Of a DNA stretch of 34,922 nucleotides, positions 10,487 through 20,761 are shown piece after piece (the stretch's first letter is position 1; every line of letters starts with the position of its first letter). The notes below the pieces were generated by a model. That model was not told where the DNA came from. It was given only the letters and a program-made list of their open reading frames with translations, and did no database searches. The stretch lies in assembly GCA_002221445.1 (NCBI GenBank), contig NMUI01000181.1, forward strand, positions 1 to 34,922, given 5' to 3'. The position numbers and the translations under genes were made by a program. The DNA is from Phenylobacterium zucineum (GTDB lineage Bacteria; Pseudomonadota; Alphaproteobacteria; Caulobacterales; Caulobacteraceae).

Positions 10487-12130
10487 CTACGCCGACTCAT
10501 GCAGCCAGTTACGCAATAGCGCTACCGACTCTTCTGGATGTTTGTCGATAAACTCGGACACGCGCTTCACCGAGCTGGCCTTCACTTGACCTTCGATTCG
10601 GGCAATATCCAGCCGCTGATCCATGTCTCCGTCACCCGGAGCTGGTAGCGCAAGGGGTTCTCCGCTGGTTGGGTCGACCTGGATCTGAACCGTTTGCCCA
10701 TCAGCTGTTGTCACAACGCGGGTCACGCCTTGGCCACCCGTGAGGGCCGGAAGACCGCTACCGGTGGCCGTCGTCAGCAGGGGGCGGACAATGAAGAACA
10801 TTATCAACAGAGCGACAATGAACAGAATGCCTAATTCCACGGCGCGCATAATGTCGTTTTTATCGAACCCCATCAGCGGACTAGCCGAGCTTACCCCCTC
10901 CGGTGAGGCCTCTGACGGGAATTGGACATTAACTACGGTAACTTGGTCTCCACGAGCCTGGTCATAACCCACAGCGGTTCTGACCAATTGCTCAATACGC
11001 TGCATTTCTGCAGCCGATCTTGGGGTATAAGCGCCGGGCTTACCGTTGACGGAGTCGGCATGGGTTCCATCCACCGCGACGGCGACGGAAATCTTTTTGA
11101 CCTGCCCTGGGTCCTTCACTTCGGTCCGAGTGGTCTTCGATATTTCGTAATTGGTGACGGATTCCGTTCGACCGCTGGCGGAACCGGTGGAGCCATCCGA
11201 AGATCCGGATGTACCACCTGGAATATTTGCGCTGGCCGAAACCGCCCCGCTGGCATTGGGGCCATTTTCCTTAGCATTTTCATCGGTGGTTGTTTCAGAT
11301 CGGATCACCTGGCCATCGGGATCATAGGTTTCCTGCTGAAGGGTAACCCGGGACAGGTCCAGTTCGGCCGCTACAGTAACCCGCGCCTTACCGGCCCCGA
11401 CCATGCCCTCAACCAGGGACTTAACCGTCTTGCCAATTCTCTGCTCAACCTCGCTCTTGCGACCATCAGCCGCCTCTGCATCACCCTCTGGACCGCCGGA
11501 AAGGGTCTTGGCGTGTTGGTCAACCACCGTAACTCGATCGGCCTTCATGTTCGGTACAGCACTTGAAACCAGATTCTGGATGGCGCGAACCTGTTCGGGA
11601 CTAGGCTCCCGCCCGCCGACATTGATAGTCACAGATGCAGAGGGCTCCTGAGCTTCCTCTTCGAACAGTTCACGTTTGGGCAGAACCAGGTGGACGCGGG
11701 TGGATGTCACACCGTCCAAGCTCTGGATGGTTCGCCCGAGTTCACCTTCAAGGGCGCGTTGTCGGTTGAGTTGCTGGACGAAATCGGTCTGACCCATGGC
11801 CGAGGTCTGGTCAAAAATTTCGTAGCCGACGGAGGCTGCCGTCGGCAGGCCCTTGCCGGACAGGAGCAGTCGGGTCGAGGCTACTTGATCCCTTGGGACC
11901 ATTATGGTGGATCCGTCCCCTTTGGCTTCATACTTGATACTGGCTTGATCAAGGGCCTTGGTGATTTCTCCAGCTTCTTTCAGATCGAGATTGGAATAGA
12001 GCAGGGCCTTGGGTTGACCAAGGCTCAGCGTCATGGCGAACAGTGCTGCCGCGACACCGGCCCCTATGCCGACAATCGCAGCAAGACGTCCAAGGCCAAA
12101 CCTTTGCAATGCGGCGACAAAACCGTTCAA
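10487..12130 (-). CDS. fliF: Flagellar M-ring protein FliF
   Basis: [60 protein letters not shown]-terminal TM and FliG-binding tail. Confidence 0.96.
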   Translation of the reverse strand: MNGFVAALQRFGLGRLAAIVGIGAGVAAALFAMTLSLGQPKALLYSNLDLKEAGEITKALDQASIKYEAKGDGSTIMVPRDQVASTRLLLSGKGLPTAASVGYEIFDQTSAMGQTDFVQQLNRQRALEGELGRTIQSLDGVTSTRVHLVLPKRELFEEEAQEPSASVTINVGGREPSPEQVRAIQNLVSSAVPNMKADRVTVVDQHAKTLSGGPEGDAEAADGRKSEVEQRIGKTVKSLVEGMVGAGKARVTVAAELDLSRVTLQQETYDPDGQVIRSETTTDENAKENGPNASGAVSASANIPGGTSGSSDGSTGSASGRTESVTNYEISKTTRTEVKDPGQVKKISVAVAVDGTHADSVNGKPGAYTPRSAAEMQRIEQLVRTAVGYDQARGDQVTVVNVQFPSEASPEGVSSASPLMGFDKNDIMRAVELGILFIVALLIMFFIVRPLLTTATGSGLPALTGGQGVTRVVTTADGQTVQIQVDPTSGEPLALPAPGDGDMDQRLDIARIEGQVKASSVKRVSEFIDKHPEESVALLRNWLHESA

Positions 12131-12193
12131 CGCCCTGGGCCCCTAAAATCACATAACGGCACACAGGTACTCTGCACCCGCCGCTAGGCAGGA

Positions 12194-12213
12194 TTTACCC
12201 ACCACATGGTAAA
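12194..12213. promoter_or_regulatory. Inverted repeat TTTACC-N8-GGTAAA upstream of fliF
   Basis: tttacccaccacatggtaaa lies about 65-85 nt upstream of the fliF start; the minus strand contains TTTACCAT, one mismatch from a TTAACCAT CtrA half-site. Weak. Confidence 0.25.
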
Positions 12214-12335
12214 CATCGCGTTTATAGACGCAGGGTTAGGCAGAATTTTCTTTGGCCAGGAGTTGGAGCTCTTGTGATTAAGGGGACGTCACCGATCAGT
12301 TAGGACAGCGATGTAGGTAGGCCGCCTATTGGATC

Positions 12336-12452
12336 AGCTAGAGTGCGTTCCGATAAGTGGGAACCGGTTATCGGAACGAAATACGCAGTAACATTCTGAA
12401 TGATAGTCTTTTAATCCTGTTAGACGACTTGGCCTAAAGGGAGTGAGCGTTA
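12336..12452. repeat. Copy B of the dispersed palindromic intergenic element
   Basis: Perfect 11-bp inverted repeat CGTTCCGATAA (12346-12356) / TTATCGGAACG (12368-12378) around gtgggaaccgg; downstream half aligns with copy A including ctaaaggga. Confidence 0.75.
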
Positions 12453-14569
12453 GCTTGCCCAAGGTGTCAGGGCCCCCCAACGATAGAGCAGTAACCCGAA
12501 CACACTGAAAATGATCACGGTGACGAGGTATCCGATTTTTCGGGCGACGGACCAACTGTCAACGCGCCTCCCGCCTCTTAAGACCGCAGGAGCAATCAGG
12601 CTGATAGAATTGTGAACCCTGTAGATGCCACAGCGCAGGCAGAACTGAGCAATATGAAAGGGCCGGGCCAGCCGTACATGATCGCGGCGGCGTCGCTAAT
12701 CTTGGTCGTCCAGATCAGGAAGAGCGCCAGTGAGGCGATCCAGAGGGCGGCCTGCAGGGTTTGTATCAGCCCGGCTCGACTTTGAATTGAAGTTTCCCGG
12801 AAGTCCCGGCGGCTGCGGATCAGGCCGCCTGCCAAGGTTCCGATGGAGGCACCCGCCGTCAACAGAGCGGCTAACACCAGACTATTGGGGTGATCCCAAA
12901 GCGGGGCCCTGGCATAGACCTGTGTATTCATGGCGGAAACGAAAGCTCGTGCCCGTCCATTGGATATTGAAAATACCAAATGGTCGACACCGTTGTCAGC
13001 GATGAAACGGCCTTTTTCCGGATTGCCTTCGGGGACCCAGGTGCGAATGTGATCTGCACGGGTCAGCAGTCGCCCGTCCTTTGTGACCTCTACTCGCAGG
13101 CCCGCCGTCACACGCCCAACAAAGGCTTCAAGGCCGCGATAGGCCCTGCGGGAACCCAGATAATACCCCTCATACATAGCTCTTGCAGCGTAAAGATCAG
13201 GGTCACCCATTCGGGGATAGGTATTTGGTGCGCTGTAGAATTGTTCGACAATCCGCTCGGCTAAACGGTCACTGAGGGCGGATCCAGTATCGGTGTTTGC
13301 GGAAACGAACACGCCGAGCTTCAAATCCGGCACCATTACCATATTCGACATAAAGGACAGGGTCGCGCCAGCATGGCCAAACCCTTTGAACCCGCCGGGT
13401 AGATTGTATTCAATAAAGCCATGTCGCCAGCCATTAATTCCGGTCGGGGCCCGGCGGATCGGCGTCATGAAGGCCTTGGCCGTGGTCGGGCCATAAATGG
13501 TTACGCCATCGAGACTGCCGTTATTCAGCAGGGCGGCCATATAGCGCGCCATATCGCCGGCGGTCGACGACGCTGACCCTGCCGGGGCTGCATGTCCGAT
13601 CAGTTCATAAGGTCGTTTCACATAACTGGACCCTGACCAGAAATAACCGTCAGCAAGATCTGACCGAAGGCGGTCGGGCATGGGGGCCGGAAGGCGGCCG
13701 AGAACCGGGCGGTTTTCCCGAAAAGTCGTGTGACCGAGGCCCAAGGGATTGAAAATTTCTTCTTCCATTAACCGCTCGAACGGGCGGCCGCTGGAGTAGG
13801 ACACAGCCTCCCCGGCCAAGGCGGCTCCATAGTTGGAATACGAGGCCATATAACCGGGACGCTCAACCCGCTTGGGGCGTTCCTGACGGAGATAATCGAC
13901 AAGACTGCGCTCGCGGTTAGGGTAGCGTTCCATGAGTTGGCCCAGTGTGCGGTCTTCGAAACCGGCCGCATGTTCCATCAGATTTTGAACGGTGACTCGT
14001 GCGTCATAGCCCTGGTCTTTGACCTGAAGTTTTTCAGGCAGATATAGGTTGATCGGCCCGTCTATGCGGATGCGCCCGGCTTCGACCTCTTTCATCAGGG
14101 CGATCCAGGTAAAGGTTTTCGAGATCGAGCCAATTCGGAACAGGGTCGTGTCCGGATTAACCCGGCGCATCGGTGACAAGGTCGCAGCGCCATAACCTTT
14201 CTTCAGAACGATCTGACCATTTTGGACCACAGAAAGGGTAACGCCTGCCACGTGCTCACGGTCCATGGCGTCACGCACCAACCCGTCCACAAATGCTTCA
14301 AGTTCGGCGGGGGGCAGGGCTTGCCCCGGCGCAAGACGCGCGCCAGTTTGCCTGGGGGCGAGAGGCAGAGACTGGACAGTCGACGAGTTTACCGTCGCCT
14401 TAGTGGCCGAAAACGGTTTAGGGCCTTGGCTCTTAGGTTTCAGCTTTTTAGTCAGGGTCGAATAAGGAACGGGCTTACTCGGCAGCGGCACTGCCGCCTG
14501 CCCCCACGCCGTGCCGGCGGCCGTCAGGAGCCCGACCAGGAGGACGACCAAGGTCTTAACGGGGGTCAT
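12450..14569 (-). CDS. Serine hydrolase (class C beta-lactamase/penicillin-binding family) with C-terminal TM helices (one frame break near 12607-12613)
   Basis: LFRIGSISKTFTWIALM (SxxK), YSNYGAALAGEAV (YxN), signal peptide. A shift near 12607-12613 adds NSISLIAPAVLRGGRRVDSWSVARKIGYLVTVIIFSVFGLLLYRWGALTPWAS*. Confidence 0.88.
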
Positions 14570-14642
14570 TGTTGAGGGCCAACTCCGGGCAAGGGCGAAA
14601 CCTCATCTTTTACGGTGTCAAAACGCTTTCGCTACCCCCTTT

Positions 14643-15421
14643 TTAGGTTCCTGGGGGTGGAAAGAGATAAAGTGGAAGCAGGGGACGTAATTGCGGGCCG
14701 ATATAGAGTTGCGGCTCGGAAGGGGGCGTCATGCCTTCCTTGATTTCGCGGGCCGCCACACACGCCTGGACCTGGGATCCCAAATGGGGAAAGTCCTTGG
14801 CGAGGGGTGAGGCCTTAAGGAAGCAGTCGTCGAAATAGGGATATTTGTCGGTTTCGCCACAGCCGAAGGAGGTTCGATCCGACCTGGCGGCGGTTAGAAC
14901 CATCCGGTTATCGCTGCCGAGTTCAGGTACAAACACCCCGGAAAAACAGGCCGAAATAACGACAATGGTCGGCCTTTCACCACAGGTCTTGTCCAACATG
15001 GCCCCCAGCATCCCTGGCGGGAGAATGCCTTGGTCCATCACCACACCGGTCGGCGCGCATGGGATGAAAAATAGACTAGGCACCCGTCTGGGGCTTTTGT
15101 GGTCAGGGCGACAAGGGTGTCGAAAATGCCCTTGGGTTCTGTCTTACCTGGATTGATGTCCTTATATCGTTCTGGTCGGACTGAGAACTGCTTCAAGTTG
15201 TCTGCTGCAAAGCCGATCCGGATCAGTTCTTTTGAGACATCCCGCCGGGCATTGTCAAAGGCCTCTGACGGTCCGCCGGAATGGGCGTGCCAATCGCCGG
15301 CGACAACAATCGCAGCCCAGTGTGCAAATGGCGAGTCCGCCTGGGCCGGACCACCCGCCATCAATGCCCAGGCGCTGAATACCAGGGCGAAGACGGACCT
15401 AAGCCCCCCAACCCGTCGCAT
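14643..15421 (-). CDS. Peptidase C13/caspase-like protease with signal peptide (one frame break near 15057)
   Basis: WAAIVVAGDWHAHSGGPSEAFDNARRDV..., YFSSHG catalytic His, VVISACFSGVFVPEL catalytic Cys; adding one G to CATGCGCG joins both halves as YFSSHGAPTGVVMDQGILPPGMLG. Confidence 0.78.
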
Positions 15422-15891
15422 CAGGCCTTGTAACTCTGAAACGGCGTCGGAACGGCGGTGCCCGTTGCCTTGGCCAGCAGCCGACCCTCTGGGTCGTAGA
15501 GTTCACCCTCAGTGAAGGCGATTGTCCGTCCCCATTTCACCACCCGGCCGACCCCCCTGATCGACCCCGGCTTGGCCGGTCGATAGAAGCTGGTCTTCAT
15601 TTCAGCGGTCGGGGCCACATGAGTCATGCCGGATGTCACCATGCAGGCCACGGACATCGCCTCATCCAGCATGGCGCAGAGATAGCCCCCTTGAATCTGC
15701 TTCATGGGATTGAGCAGAAGATCCGCCCTAGCGTCGAAAGCCACCTCGACGCACTTTTCCGCCTGATTGACGGAAATGATTGCAAAGCCAAGGGTTTGAG
15801 ACCCGGTGGGTTGGTTCTTTGTACGCTGAAACCTGGCCAGAATGGCCTCATCGGTCAAGGGTTCCCGGGAATTCGACGCAAGGTCGGTCAT
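15421..15891 (-). CDS. PaaI-family hotdog thioesterase
   Basis: MKQIQGGYLCAMLDEAMSVACMV...PTAEMKTSFYRPAKPGSIRGVGRVVKWGRTIAFTEGELYDPEGRLLAKATGT. Confidence 0.85.
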   Translation of the reverse strand: MTDLASNSREPLTDEAILARFQRTKNQPTGSQTLGFAIISVNQAEKCVEVAFDARADLLLNPMKQIQGGYLCAMLDEAMSVACMVTSGMTHVAPTAEMKTSFYRPAKPGSIRGVGRVVKWGRTIAFTEGELYDPEGRLLAKATGTAVPTPFQSYKA

Positions 15892-15903
15892 GGTTTTAGA
15901 AAC

Positions 15904-16374
15904 CTATTTCTTCCGAAAGCGATCGAGCGAAACGACGTTCGGTGCGTTGGGATCGACCGGCTCTTCCGGTGCCGCCTCGGGGGATTCAGTTTCGGCGGGC
16001 AGGGTAGCCTCAAACTGTAAGAGGAACTGCACGCTCGGATCATAAAAGCGAGTCAAGGCGGCATAGGGCACGGAAAGGGTCTTAGGCTGGCCGCCAAATT
16101 TCAGCGTGACTGAGAAAAAGGTTTCCCCCGGTGCGAGGTCCCAAAATTGATGCTGCAGGACGATGGTCATTTCGTCCGGATATTTTGACAACAGATCCAC
16201 CGGACCGGTGACACCGGGGGCTCGGGTCTTAAAGGTGATGTAGAGATGGTGTGCGCCGGGCAATCCCCCGGGTAGAGCCGCCTTACGCAGGGCAGACTTG
16301 ACGACGCCGCGCAGGGCCTCCTGCGCCATGGCGTCATATTGCATCAAGTCTTCAACGGGCGGGTCTTTGGCCAT
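15904..16374 (-). CDS. sspB: SspB-alpha-like ClpXP adaptor
   Basis: MQYDAMAQEALRGVVKSALRKAALPGGLPGAHHLYITFKTRAPGVTGPVDLLSKYPDEMTIVLQHQFWDLAPGETFFSVTLKFGGQPKTLSVPYAALTRFYDPSVQF. Confidence 0.88.
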   Translation of the reverse strand: MAKDPPVEDLMQYDAMAQEALRGVVKSALRKAALPGGLPGAHHLYITFKTRAPGVTGPVDLLSKYPDEMTIVLQHQFWDLAPGETFFSVTLKFGGQPKTLSVPYAALTRFYDPSVQFLLQFEATLPAETESPEAAPEEPVDPNAPNVVSLDRFRKK

Positions 16375-16455
16375 AGGCGCTCCAACAGTCAGTCGCCGGG
16401 TGAACCTAACGCTTCAGGCGTCCGGCGCAAGACATGCTCATTGGACATAGGGCAT

Positions 16456-18400
16456 TTATCGGGTGACGATGGGAAAGTCCGGTTGGGGCGGATCAAACCA
16501 AGTCATTAGCCTGGCCAGCGCCCCGGTATCTCCGGCAATCTTAACCTCTCCCTTCGCAATCCTTGGACCCAAAGGTTGCCCCCCACCAGGGCACCCAAAA
16601 GGATCGGGCGATTAAGGGTCAAGGTCGCATCGGCCTGAATGCCCTCAGGGGCGGGCTCGGCTGTGAGCACACCGTGCTTTACCTGCAGAAGAAACCGCTC
16701 GTGTCGGTCCGGAAAAACAAAAGCGACCCGTAATTGCCTGTCCCCGCTCTTGGTCGGATTGAGCCGGACAGCAAGCAGATCAAATATCATGGATGAGGGA
16801 AGTGCCCCCACCACATCGCTGGAGCCCGCGCCGAGGGTCCCGGCGGTCACCCCGTTGCGCAACTCACCAGCCGCAGTCAGATACATATTTCGCCAAATGG
16901 CGCTTTCAGCCTGATAGCCAAGCTGTTCATAGGCCTTGGCGAGCAGTTGGCGCGCATCTACAGCCTGATTGTCACTCATCATGAGGTTGTTCAGCAGGGT
17001 CGCGGTCCAGGCATAGTCTCCCTTATCGAAGGCTGATTGCGCCAGACCCAGAACCTTATCGGCCCCGCCCATCGCTTCAACATAGCGGCGGCCTTCTTCT
17101 GCCGGGGGGAGCACCGCCAAATGGACCGGATTGGCGTCGTACCAGCCATATAGCGTTGATAGACCGCCCGGCTGTTGAAACTCATGGTTCCGTAATAACC
17201 GCGATTGAACCAGTCCTTTGCCAGTACCTCCGGCAGGGCGATCTGGTCGGCGATTTCGGATCCGACCATGCCGCTGTTCATCATCCGAACCGACTGATCA
17301 TGGAGGTATTTGTACGCATCACGATGATCGGTGAGGAAGGCTTTGATTGCGCCCTGTCCGAAGCGCGGCCAGCCGTGGCTGGTGAACATGATATCGGTCC
17401 GGCTCGCGAAGAGATCAATGGATCGGGTCAGATCATCGGCCCAGGCCTTGGCATCTCGGACCAGGGCCCCCCGAGGAGTCAACACATTGTGCATGGAGAC
17501 GTTGGCGTTCTCTGCCATGCAGAGGACCCGCCAGTCCGGGAAATAAAGGTTCATCTCCGCCGGGGCTTCCGTGCCCGGTGTCATTTGAAACAGCATATTG
17601 ACCCCGTCTATGTGCAGGGCTTGACCCGTGTGATCAATGGAAAGGGTCGGGGCAATCAGGGTTATGGTTCCCTTGGCGATTCCCTGACCGATGCCCGAGC
17701 TGACCTGACCCGTGGGGCCTGGAGTTAGTTTGTAGCCGAACTGAAACTGTGCGCGGCGGTTCATGGCGGGGCCGGCGATGACGTTTTCGCTGACGGCTTC
17801 CTTCAGAAAGCCCTCCGGGGCGATAATCTTGATCTTGCCCGCATCCACATCAGCCTGGCTAACAATACCCCGCACGCCGCCGAAGTGGTCGCTGTGGCTG
17901 TGGGTATAGATAACCGCAACAATAGGACGGGCCCCCAGCTTATCCGTCACCAGGGCGAAGGCCGCCTTAGCTGTTTCGGCTGTCGTGAGGGGATCAATGA
18001 CAATCCAGCCCGTCTTGCCCCGGATGAAGGTTACATTGGAAACATCGAACCCCCGAACCTGCCAGATGTGGTCGGAAACCTGAAAAAGACCGTTCTTCGC
18101 CAAGAGCCCGGCATGGTGCCAGAGGCTTGGATTGACCGTGTCGGGGGCTGGTCCCTGCAGAAAATCATAGGCCTTGAGGTCCCAGGCGATGGCCCCATCT
18201 GCTCGCCGGATCAACGGGTCGCTCAGGGTTCCGAGATAGCCGTGATCAGCGAAATCGTAGTCCTGACGATCCTCAAAGGGCAGTTTAGCCTTGAGCGCAG
18301 CCTGGGCTTGGCTTGTGGCCGATGTCGCAGGTTCAGCGGCCTGAGCAAGGCCTGCCCATACCAGTGTCATCGCGATCCATGCCGTTCTGGTCCAAGACAT
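16456..18400 (-). CDS. Alkyl/aryl-sulfatase-type metallo-beta-lactamase with signal peptide (two frame breaks)
   Basis: THSHSDHFGG metal motif, AEMNLYFPDWRVLCMAENANVSMHNV, FTSHGWPRFG; dimerization domain EEGRRYVEAMGGADKVL; restored C-terminal SCP2-like IAKGEVKIAGDTGALARLMTWFDPPQPDFPIVTR*. Breaks near 17144-17149 and 16570-16575. Confidence 0.9.
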
Positions 18401-18479
18401 TGCCTTAACTCCCCGTGGTCTCCCACAGGACCATGATCGGGGTTACACGACCAAGCAAGGCGGCTTTTGACCGAAATTT

Positions 18480-18815
18480 CCGGAAGGTGGAGGGCTTCTG
18501 TTGCAAGGCGCCCTCCGGGCCCCGCCTAACGCTGCTAAGACGTTAGGAGTTTAGGTCGAAACCTATCGGGTCGCTTACGCGGCCAAACGGATTTCTTCAG
18601 CGAAGTTATCGTTCGCATTTACATTAATGGCCCGAAACGGTGAGCCACGCCGGAAGAAAGCAACACCTTTACACGTCTGTCGATGCTGATCGGCCCCGCA
18701 CTTTCCGGCGATACCCGGGGGAAGATTGGTGGAGCCGCCGGGAATCGCACCCGGGTCCAGTCCGCTTATTACGTGCGCGTTTATCCTCATAGTCCGGCAA
18801 GCCGGACGATCCTTA
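18480..18815 (-). ncRNA. ssrA: Circularly permuted two-piece tmRNA (acceptor piece first, then coding piece)
   Basis: Acceptor 3' strand CGGCTCC-ACCA (18737-18727) pairs with 5' GGGGCCG (18697-18691), including a G3:U70 wobble; T-arm CCCGGGTGCGATTCCCGG; tag ORF GCGAACGATAACTTCGCTGAAGAAATCCGTTTGGCCGCGTAA (18616-18575) = ANDNFAEEIRLAA*. Outer ends approximate. Confidence 0.93.
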
Positions 18816-18982
18816 TATAGACCTTGTCGTTTGGGATTTGAAGGGGCTCAGTGGCAGAGGCAGTAAACCCAGTTGTACTACGGATGATTATCGCGAAACG
18901 ATGGTTTAAAGTGTCTATAAATGGGATGGCTGGCCGCTATAGCGTTAGCTTTGCGGGGAGCCTCAATGCTTGGAATTTTGCC

Positions 18983-19564
18983 ATGGACCATTTTCTCTAT
19001 TCTGTAAGACCCCTGGCGACGGATCTCGCCGCGACCCTGTTTTTCTACCTGATCCTATCGACCACCCACAGCGTGGCCCTAGCGACCACCGTGGGGATCG
19101 CGCTGGGTGTCGGACAGTTCATCTTTATGCGGCTGCGAGGGACTCCTTTGGTTCCCATGCAGTTGACCAGTCTGGCCCTTGTGATCGTCATGGGCGGGTT
19201 GACCCTGATCACCCACGACGCCAGATTTGTTCTGTTTAAGGCCACGGTGGTCTATGTAGCGATTAGCGGCGCTATGCTTGAGCCCGGTTGGATGTACCGC
19301 TATATTCCACCCATTGCCGTAGACCACATACCTCGCCGTCTGGTGGTTGGATTTGGCTATGTTTGGGCGGCCCTGATATTCGGTACAGGCGTTTTGAATT
19401 TATATCTCACTTTCACGGCCAAGCCCGAAACCGTGGCCAAGGTCCTGGCGATATGGGCACCGAGTTCGAAGATTACCCTTTTCCTGATCCAGTTCTTTTT
19501 AATGCGCACCATCGGGCGGCGAAACTATCGCGCTGCGGCCGCCTTGACCGCAGAGCCGAGCTAG
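18983..19564 (+). CDS. Septation protein IspZ/YciB-like membrane protein
   Basis: Multi-TM; VMGGLTLITHDARFVLFKATVVYVAISGAML and VGFGYVWAALIFGTGVLNLYLTF resemble YciB. Start may be 18983 or upstream. Confidence 0.7.
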   Translation: MDHFLYSVRPLATDLAATLFFYLILSTTHSVALATTVGIALGVGQFIFMRLRGTPLVPMQLTSLALVIVMGGLTLITHDARFVLFKATVVYVAISGAMLEPGWMYRYIPPIAVDHIPRRLVVGFGYVWAALIFGTGVLNLYLTFTAKPETVAKVLAIWAPSSKITLFLIQFFLMRTIGRRNYRAAAALTAEPS

Positions 19565-20109
19565 ACAGAACCTCCACCCCGGGTAATGGATAGAACGCCG
19601 GTTCGGGATAGTTCTACCAGCCCGAGGGGTCGCATCAGATCCACGAATTTATCGATCTTGCTCGACGCTCCAGTGATCTCAAAAATGAAGCTGTCAATGG
19701 CGGTGTCCAGAACCTTGGCACGGAAGATGTCTCCAATCCGCAGGGCCTCAACACGATCTGCGCCGGTGCCCTTGACCTTGACTAGGGCCAGTTCGCGTTC
19801 CAGCCCATTCGGGTCGCGACTGACATCCTGAACCTGTCGGGTGGCAACCATTTTTTCGAGCTGGGCTTCGATTTGTGCCAGGACTGCGGGGGCACCGCGC
19901 GTCACGATCGTCACCCGGCTGGTGTGCGAGTTTCGATCCGTTTCGGCGACGGTCAGGCTTTCGATATTGTAGCCGCGAGCGGCGAAGAGGCCGACCAGCC
20001 GATGCAGGACACCCGGTTCGTTTTCGACCAGTATAGCGTAGGTGGCCTGTCGATCAGCTTCGTCAGTGTGGGCGAGATCGTAAACAGATGCGGGCTGGGC
20101 GTCGGACAT
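19561..20109 (-). CDS. ilvH: Acetolactate synthase small subunit
   Basis: YAILVENEPGVLHRLVGLFAARGYNIESLTVAETDR...SRVTIVTRG... ACT domain, RTGVLSITRG end. Confidence 0.95.
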   Translation of the reverse strand: MSDAQPASVYDLAHTDEADRQATYAILVENEPGVLHRLVGLFAARGYNIESLTVAETDRNSHTSRVTIVTRGAPAVLAQIEAQLEKMVATRQVQDVSRDPNGLERELALVKVKGTGADRVEALRIGDIFRAKVLDTAIDSFIFEITGASSKIDKFVDLMRPLGLVELSRTGVLSITRGGGSV

Positions 20110-20200
20110 GGCGCTCTCATTGCGTGGATTGGCGTTGGACCTCTCACATGCGCGCCCCGTGGGCAAGAGGCTGCGATATTCGTCAGATCACGTCCTAATT

Positions 20201-20761
20201 ATGACATATGGGGTGAATCACTATCTTTGGGGCCTTGAACAGAAAGAAAAGAGTTTGGCTGATCTCCCGAAAAAGGTCTCCGGCAACAAGCGCGTCCGTC
20301 GGGCGCAGGTCCGCGGAGCGCCCCTGAGCCAATATGCGGCCTTGCCCTGGCGTCAGACCGCTGAAGGCCGGACTGAGGTGTTGTTGATTTCATCGCGGGA
20401 AACACGCCGGTGGATCATCCCTAAGGGTTGGCCGATGAAGAAATTGCACGCTGCGGACTGTGCGGCCCGCGAGGCGTTTGAAGAGGCTGGTGTCGAAGGC
20501 GATGTCCGCCGGAAAAAGGTCGGCGTCTTTCACTATGATAAGAGCCTGTCAAATGGGCGACTTCAACCGGTTCGAGTCAGCGTTTTTGCCCTTCAGGTGA
20601 GCCGGGAATGTGTGGACTTCCCCGAAAAAGGCCAGCGTGATCGCCTATGGACCACGCCGTTTGAAGCCTCTGTCCTGGTGGACGAACCGGAACTCAAGGC
20701 CCTGTTCTTAGGATTCATGCGGTTTCAGCTTCCGCTTCCAGAAGACCTATCACGGCATTAA
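20201..20761 (+). CDS. Nudix hydrolase
   Basis: Nudix box GWPMKKLHAADCAAREAFEEAGV. Confidence 0.88.
   Translation: MTYGVNHYLWGLEQKEKSLADLPKKVSGNKRVRRAQVRGAPLSQYAALPWRQTAEGRTEVLLISSRETRRWIIPKGWPMKKLHAADCAAREAFEEAGVEGDVRRKKVGVFHYDKSLSNGRLQPVRVSVFALQVSRECVDFPEKGQRDRLWTTPFEASVLVDEPELKALFLGFMRFQLPLPEDLSRH

Noticed and set aside
18575-18790. 71-aa minus-strand ORF ending ANDNFAEEIRLAA
   Set aside because: This is the tmRNA tag reading frame plus the acceptor and intervening segments, not a separate protein.
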